A program made the position numbers and the translations under genes. DNA of 64,000 nucleotides from Mesorhizobium helmanticense (GTDB lineage: Bacteria; Pseudomonadota; Alphaproteobacteria; Rhizobiales; Rhizobiaceae): the NCBI RefSeq assembly GCF_003034915.1, contig NZ_PZJX01000032.1:17318-81317 (forward strand). Reading direction: 5' to 3'. How positions within the stretch are numbered: position 1 is the first letter of the stretch; every line of letters begins with the position of its first letter. The notes beneath the pieces were generated by a model. It did not search any database. It was not told the DNA's origin and saw only the letters and a list, made by a program, of their open reading frames with translations. Below are positions 59,241 through 64,000 of the stretch, piece by piece.

Positions 59241-60251
59241 ATGAGATACGTACGATTCCTCCCGGCCAACGGGCTTCTGCTCGGCATCACGCTGCTCGTC
59301 AACGGCAGCGCGTTTGCAGGGGACTTCACAGTCAAGGCAGCCACCGTCATCGAGATGAAGGCCGTTTACGGTCAGGTCGAGAGCCGCACGATCGTGCCGG
59401 CACGCGCGCGCATTTCCGGTACAATCACCGAGGTGCGGGTGACGGAAGGCCAAGTCGTCAAGAAGGGTGACGTGGTTGCTACCGTAGTCGACGACAAAAT
59501 AGCGCTGCAGCTTCGCGCAGCCGATGCCAAGATCGGCGCCCTCAATTCCCAGATGGAGAATGCCAAGACCGATCTGCAGCGCGCGCAGGACTTGCTGGCC
59601 AAAGGCGCCGCGACCCAGAGCCGGGTCGATGCAGCTCAGACCCAGTTCGACGTCATCACGAGCCAGCTGGCGGCAGCGATTGCCGAAAAGGCCGTTACCC
59701 AGCAGAGCGCCAAGGAAGGCGACACTTTGGCTCCGGCCGACGGTCGGGTGCTGACGGTTCCAGTGACGGCCGGCTCGGTGATCATGGCGGGTGAAACGGT
59801 CGCCCGGATCGCGTCGGGACAGTACTATCTGCGACTGTCGCTGCCGGAGCGGCACGCGACGGAGATCACGGAGGGAGCTCAGGTCGATATCGCCGAACGC
59901 GGCATCGGCGTGGAAGGCGGTTTCATCAAGGCCCGCCAAGGGCGCATCGCCAAGGTCTATCCGGAGATCGAGAACGGCCGCGTCATCGCCGATGTCGAGG
60001 TCGCCGACATCGGCAGCTTCTTTGTAAACGAGCGTACTTTGGTGTCGATCCCCGTCGCGAAGCGGACCGTGCTCGGCGTGCCGCCGCAGGCGGTCAGCAC
60101 GGTACATGGGATCGACTACGTCACAGTCGATGCGGCGGACGGACCACTCGGCGTGGCAGTCGTGCTCGGCGAGCGATACCAGGATGGCGGACAGCCTCGG
60201 GTCGAGGTTCTGACCGGGCTCGCCGAAGGCGACAAGGTCGTCCTGCCATGA
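59241..60251 (+). CDS. RND efflux periplasmic adaptor (2)
   Basis: A 336-residue membrane-fusion protein. The start MRYVRFLPANGLLLGITLLVNGSAFA (59241) gives a signal peptide; the longer frame crosses the terminator. It has the lipoyl half ISGTITEVRVTEGQVVKKGDVVA, a coiled-coil of ~75 residues, the second lipoyl half DGRVLTVPVTAGSVIMAGE, and a C-terminal barrel. Smaller than the adaptor at 30575 and without its insert. Coupled to the pump by ATGA. Confidence 0.9.
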   Translation: MRYVRFLPANGLLLGITLLVNGSAFAGDFTVKAATVIEMKAVYGQVESRTIVPARARISGTITEVRVTEGQVVKKGDVVATVVDDKIALQLRAADAKIGALNSQMENAKTDLQRAQDLLAKGAATQSRVDAAQTQFDVITSQLAAAIAEKAVTQQSAKEGDTLAPADGRVLTVPVTAGSVIMAGETVARIASGQYYLRLSLPERHATEITEGAQVDIAERGIGVEGGFIKARQGRIAKVYPEIENGRVIADVEVADIGSFFVNERTLVSIPVAKRTVLGVPPQAVSTVHGIDYVTVDAADGPLGVAVVLGERYQDGGQPRVEVLTGLAEGDKVVLP

Positions 60252-63200
60252 AACTTGGCATCGCCGGCGGGCTCACCCGCTCGTTCATCGCTTCGCCGCT
60301 GACCCCGCTCTTCCTGCTAGCGGCGCTGGCGCTTGGGCTTGTCGCCCTTGTCACGCTGCCACGCGAAGAGGAGCCGCAGATTTCCGTGCCCATGGTGGAC
60401 ATTCATGTCGTGGCCAATGGGCTGAAGGCGGAGGATGCCGTCAAGCTCGTGACCGAGCCGCTGGAAACCATCATCAAGGGCATCGATGGTGTTGAGCACG
60501 TCTACTCGCAAACCGCGGACGACGGTGCGCTGGTGACTGCGCGCTTCAAGGTCGGCACCAGTTCCGACGCCGCCGTTTTGCGCGTTCATGACAAGGTGCG
60601 CGCCAATATGGACCGCATTCCGGTTGGCATACCCGAGCCACTGATCGTCGGGCGCGGCATCGACGACGTCGCGATTGTGGTGGTGACATTGACGCCGACG
60701 CCCGAGGCGGCCAATCGCTATACTTCGGCCGATCTGACGCGGCTGGCGCACGAGCTGCAAGTCGAGGTCGCCAAGCTGCCGGATATTGGCCTGACTTACA
60801 TCGTCGGCGAACAGCCGGAAGCGATCCAGGTCGAGCCGGACCCGGAAAAACTCTCTCTTTACGGCATCACGCTGCAGCAGTTGACGGCCAAGATCGCCGG
60901 CGCCAATACGTCCTTCCAGATTGGCACGCTGCGCGACGAGGGCAAGCAGCGCGTGGTGGTCGCCGGCCAAACCCTGCAGACGCTCGGCGATATCGGTAAC
61001 CTGCTTGTGAGCGCGCGGGATGGGCGGCCGGTTTATGTGCGTGACGTGGCTAGGATTGTGTTGGCGACGTCGCCGGCAGAGAACCGGGTCACCAACATCG
61101 TCAAGTCCGACAAGGGGCTTCAACGGGCGCCGGCCGTGTCGCTGGCGGTGGCCAAGCGTCCGGGCACCAATGCCGTTGTCATCGCGGATACGATCGTCAA
61201 GCGCCTTGACCAAGTGCGGGGGGAAATTTTCCCGAAGGACGTCGAGATGGTCGTGACGCGCGACTACGGCGAGACTGCGAACGAGAAGGCAAACGAGTTG
61301 CTCTTCCACCTCGGCCTCGCGACCATATCCATCGTCGTGCTCGTGGCGGTCGCCATCGGCTGGCGCGAAGCGCTGGTGGTGGCCGTTGTCATCCCGACGA
61401 CGATCCTGCTGACGTTGTTTGCCTCACGAATCATGGGCTACACGCTGAACCGCGTCAGCCTGTTCGCGCTTATCTTTTCGATAGGCATCCTGGTCGACGA
61501 TGCGATCGTGGTGATCGAGAACATTGCCCGGCATTGGGCCATGGATGATGGGCGGTCCCGCAAGCAGGCGGCGATCGACGCCGTAGCGGAGGTCGGCAAT
61601 CCGACCATCGTGGCGACGCTCACCGTGGTCGCGGCGCTCCTGCCAATGCTGTTCGTGTCTGGTCTGATGGGCCCGTATATGAGCCCGATCCCGGCCAACG
61701 CCTCGGCGGCAATGCTGTTCTCCTTCTTCGTCGCGGTGACGCTGACGCCGTGGCTGATGATGAAATTCGGCAAGAAGGGCCACGCCTCGGCGCATGCCCA
61801 TGATGCCAGTAGCAGCGGTGGCGCGCTCGGTCGCGCCTATATCGCGGTCGCAAGGCCCATCTTGAAGTCGCGGCTTCGGTCGTGGACCTTCCTGCTTGTC
61901 GTCGGCGCCGCAACCATGGCTTCGATGGTGCTTATCTACACCAAGCACGTCACGGTGAAGCTCTTGCCGTTCGATAACAAGACCGAGTTGCAGGTGGTCG
62001 CCGACTTGCCCAAGGGCTCCTCTGTCGAGGACACCAACCGGCTGTTGCAGGCTGTGGTGAATCGTCTCGCCGACGTGGCCGAGGTGGTCTCGTTCCAGAC
62101 CTATGCCGGTACAGCAACGCCTTTCAATTTCAACGGCCTGGTGCGCCATTACTATCTTCGCTCTGGATCCGAGCAGGGCGACGTCGCAGTCAACTTGGTG
62201 GGGAAGGGGGAGCGCAGTCGTCCAAGCCATGCCATCGCCCTCGACATCCGCGAACGGCTGAAGGGCATTGCCATGCCGGAAGGCACCGTGCTCAAGGTGG
62301 TCGAGCCACCGCCTGGTCCGCCGGTGCTCGGGACCCTGCTGGCGGAGATCTATGGGCCTGACGCCGAGACGCGCCGCGCGGTGGCGGCAAAGGTGCGCGA
62401 GACGTTCTCCTCCATCCCGTTCATCGTCGACGTCGACGACAGCTTCCACAACCAGCCGCAGCGCGTGCGGCTGTCGATCGACCAGGACAATCTCGAATAT
62501 TACAAGGTCGAGCAGTCCGACGTGTACGACACGCTGAACTACCTCTACGGCGGCACGACGGTCGGCTATTCCCACCGCGGCGGCGGCCGCCAACCGATCC
62601 CGATCCGCGTGGCGCTCTCGAAGAGCGACGGCGTCGTCGACCAGCGCGCCCTTACGACGCCGGTCCCGGCGAACGCGCTGCCCGGCGCACGCGACGTGGT
62701 GGAACTCGGCGACGTCGTGCGGGTGACGCGCGAGCCTGCGTCCTATCCCATCTTCCGTCACAACGGCCGACCCGCCGAGATGGTGATGGGGGAACTCGCG
62801 GGCGCATTCGAGGCGCCGGTTTATGGCATGCTCGCCGTCGACGATGCCATCGCCAAGGCCGATTGGGGCAGCCTGCCGAAACCGACGATCGCACTGCACG
62901 GGCAACCGGACGACGAATCCAAACCTACACTTCTGTGGGACGGGGAGTGGGAAGTGACGTGGGTCACCTTCCGCGACATGGGCGCGGCCTTCGTAGTGGC
63001 GATCCTGGGCATCTACATTCTCGTTGTGGCGCAGTTCGGTTCGTTCAGGCTGCCGCTGGTTATCCTGACGCCGATCCCGCTGACCCTGATCGGTATCATG
63101 CTCGGCCATTGGGCCTTCGACGCACCGTTCTCGGCCACCTCAATGATCGGCTTCATCGCGCTCGCCGGCATCATCGTGCGCAACTCGATCCTGCTGGTGG

Positions 63201-63514
63201 ATTTCATTCGCCATTCCAAGGGCGCCGACAGGCCGCTGGTCGACGTGTTGCTCGAGGCCGGCGCCATCCGCTTCAAGCCGATCCTACTCACCGCGATCGC
63301 AGCGATGATCGGGGCGGCAGTCATCCTGACCGACCCGATTTTCCAGGGGTTGGCGATTTCCCTGCTGTTCGGCCTCGCCTCGTCGACGCTGCTGACGGTG
63401 CTCGTCATTCCCGCTATCTACGTGGCGCTGCGCGGCGGCTCGAAGCAGGACACCGACAGCGATGCGCCGGCAGAGTTCAAAGCGGCCGACGAACCAACCC
63501 CAACTCCCGCGTGA
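60248..63514 (+). CDS. RND efflux transporter, inner-membrane pump (2)
   Basis: A 1088-residue RND pump. It starts with a cytoplasmic helix and TM1 (TPLFLLAALALGLVALVTLPREEEPQISVP). TM4 carries the Asp pair GILVDDAIVVIENIARH. The second half has a SATSMIGFIALAGIIVRNSILLVDF segment. Full length, with a polar C-terminal tail. It resembles the heavy-metal/small-molecule branch more than AcrB. Lying directly behind the sulfide module, it may export a sulfur-related metabolite, or be only a neighbour. No outer-membrane channel gene follows. Confidence 0.9.
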   Translation: MKLGIAGGLTRSFIASPLTPLFLLAALALGLVALVTLPREEEPQISVPMVDIHVVANGLKAEDAVKLVTEPLETIIKGIDGVEHVYSQTADDGALVTARFKVGTSSDAAVLRVHDKVRANMDRIPVGIPEPLIVGRGIDDVAIVVVTLTPTPEAANRYTSADLTRLAHELQVEVAKLPDIGLTYIVGEQPEAIQVEPDPEKLSLYGITLQQLTAKIAGANTSFQIGTLRDEGKQRVVVAGQTLQTLGDIGNLLVSARDGRPVYVRDVARIVLATSPAENRVTNIVKSDKGLQRAPAVSLAVAKRPGTNAVVIADTIVKRLDQVRGEIFPKDVEMVVTRDYGETANEKANELLFHLGLATISIVVLVAVAIGWREALVVAVVIPTTILLTLFASRIMGYTLNRVSLFALIFSIGILVDDAIVVIENIARHWAMDDGRSRKQAAIDAVAEVGNPTIVATLTVVAALLPMLFVSGLMGPYMSPIPANASAAMLFSFFVAVTLTPWLMMKFGKKGHASAHAHDASSSGGALGRAYIAVARPILKSRLRSWTFLLVVGAATMASMVLIYTKHVTVKLLPFDNKTELQVVADLPKGSSVEDTNRLLQAVVNRLADVAEVVSFQTYAGTATPFNFNGLVRHYYLRSGSEQGDVAVNLVGKGERSRPSHAIALDIRERLKGIAMPEGTVLKVVEPPPGPPVLGTLLAEIYGPDAETRRAVAAKVRETFSSIPFIVDVDDSFHNQPQRVRLSIDQDNLEYYKVEQSDVYDTLNYLYGGTTVGYSHRGGGRQPIPIRVALSKSDGVVDQRALTTPVPANALPGARDVVELGDVVRVTREPASYPIFRHNGRPAEMVMGELAGAFEAPVYGMLAVDDAIAKADWGSLPKPTIALHGQPDDESKPTLLWDGEWEVTWVTFRDMGAAFVVAILGIYILVVAQFGSFRLPLVILTPIPLTLIGIMLGHWAFDAPFSATSMIGFIALAGIIVRNSILLVDFIRHSKGADRPLVDVLLEAGAIRFKPILLTAIAAMIGAAVILTDPIFQGLAISLLFGLASSTLLTVLVIPAIYVALRGGSKQDTDSDAPAEFKAADEPTPTPA

Positions 63515-63900
63515 ACCAGCAAGGACATGACCACGGGCTACAGTGGCCCGACCTGAGAAACGTCGCGGCTGGAATCAAGCGGCCGGACCCGGTCGCATAC
63601 CCCCGCCAAATCCCTGGCCGCCCTCAGGACTTTCGACCATGTGGCAATTCCTGAATCAGCGTGTCCATCATCTAAAGCATGATGCCGAAAAGTGTGAAGC
63701 GGTTTTCGGACGACATCATGCTCTATCTCTTTGATTTAGAGCCGGATTCAGATTTCAGGTCGACTTGACCTGAAATCATCCGGCTCTAGTGGATACGCAT
63801 TTGCGGTGGATCAAAGCTGAAGCCGCCCATTGCCTCTACGGATGTCGCCTGGATTGGCGAGAAGGTCGCTTGACCGCCGCTGCAATGGAGGCGAAATCAG
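63515..63900. other. Intergenic region with palindromic repeat
   Basis: About 390 bases between the RND pump and the last gene. The first 150 bases show no gene or structure. 63676-63786 is a double palindrome (separate entry). The remainder presumably holds the promoter of the final gene. Confidence 0.6.
63676..63786. repeat. Two-part palindromic intergenic element
   Basis: Part one: AGCATGATG (63676-63684) pairs with CATCATGCT (63714-63722), and CCGAAAA (63685-63691) with TTTTCGG (63703-63709). Part two: GAGCCGGA (63739-63746) pairs with TCCGGCTC (63779-63786), and ATTTCAGGTC (63752-63761) with GACCTGAAAT (63767-63776). This combination resembles dispersed palindromic (RIME-like) elements of rhizobial genomes. 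It could be mobile in origin or a processed RNA stem. Confidence 0.75.
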
Positions 63901-64000
63901 ATGAAGCTCACGGCAGTCCTTTGTCTGGCGACCTATCCAGAGGCAAACTCCCCGGCAGCAGCCGTAAACGCAATTGCCGTCGCCAAGCAACTCGGCTCAA
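63901..64000 (+). CDS. Start of a universal-stress-like protein (cut by window end)
   Basis: An open frame starts with ATG at 63901, preceded by AATGGAGGCGAAATCAG, and runs to the window edge. It reads MKLTAVLCLATYPEANS and continues with an Ala-rich helix that includes VAKQLGS. A beta-strand, loop and Ala-rich helix at the N-terminus are compatible with the UspA fold (first strand and helix of the ATP-binding domain), but 33 residues are too few to be sure. Confidence 0.55.
   Translation, partial: MKLTAVLCLATYPEANSPAAAVNAIAVAKQLGS

Noticed and set aside
61424..63109. Open frame of 561 codons on the minus strand
   Set aside because: Antisense to the RND pump; rich in His, Arg, Asp and Gln in a way typical of mirror frames of membrane protein genes.
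63543..63734. Short open frame after the RND pump
   Set aside because: It runs into the palindromic element and has no SD or coding character.

Overview
The window reads as chromosomal DNA of a Rhizobiales alphaproteobacterium, most likely Mesorhizobium or a close relative. The basis is inference: high G+C throughout, dense short-spaced operons with ATGA/TGATG overlaps, many solute-binding-protein transporters, and short palindromic intergenic repeats of a style common in that group (20118-20136, 63676-63786). I see no rRNA, tRNA, CRISPR array, insertion sequence, integrase or replication origin. Coding is almost continuous. Many starts below differ from the longest open frame because a good Shine-Dalgarno (SD) sequence or a signal peptide points to an internal codon.

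Region by region. (1) 1-5.5 kb: end of a PRC-barrel protein; a phosphonate monoester hydrolase/sulfatase-type enzyme; a divergent three-gene set (ring-cleaving dioxygenase, MhqD-like hydrolase, GNAT); a membrane dipeptidase. (2) 5.5-21.4 kb: an amine-catabolism island. It has two FAD oxidoreductases, a GcvT-like folate enzyme, a small partner protein, a methyltransferase, a BetI-like TetR regulator, two tandem polyamine-type binding proteins, a flavin amine oxidase, PotA/PotC/PotB-type transporter parts, a class III aminotransferase and a Rieske oxygenase. Three copies of a TTGAA-N6-TTCAA palindrome sit at its three outward promoters, so the island looks like one regulon. (3) 21.8-27.4 kb: a small membrane protein, a hybrid histidine kinase with its response regulator, a divergent response regulator that has lost its phosphorylation residues, and an L,D-transpeptidase. 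(4) 27.5-32.6 kb: an RND efflux pair with a divergent TetR gene and a palindromic operator. (5) 33.9-37.7 kb: an iron(III)/AEP-type ABC transporter whose ATPase gene faces the permease and binding-protein genes.

(6) 38.3-55.3 kb: a sugar island. A ribose-type ABC transporter with a Gfo/Idh oxidoreductase lies beside a ten-gene operon (binding protein, two permeases, TIM-barrel isomerase, Gfo/Idh, second isomerase, alpha/beta hydrolase, ribulose-phosphate-epimerase homologue, ROK kinase, ATPase). Divergent from the latter are another Gfo/Idh, an esterase and a LacI regulator. The two transporter operons share a 52-bp upstream block (47 of 52 positions identical), which argues for joint control by the LacI protein. 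(7) 55.5-64 kb: a GT10 fucosyltransferase-like gene with no normal start; a sulfide/sulfane-sulfur module (rhodanese, BigR-like ArsR, sulfide:quinone oxidoreductase, DUF2892 membrane protein) running into an RND efflux pair; a palindromic repeat; and the start of a universal-stress-like gene.

The two most promising systems are the amine island, whose substrate is probably a methylated or quaternary amine, and the sugar operon, whose gene set suggests oxidation to a keto-sugar, rearrangement or elimination, and phosphorylation of a released sugar. Neither matches a complete pathway that I can name with certainty.
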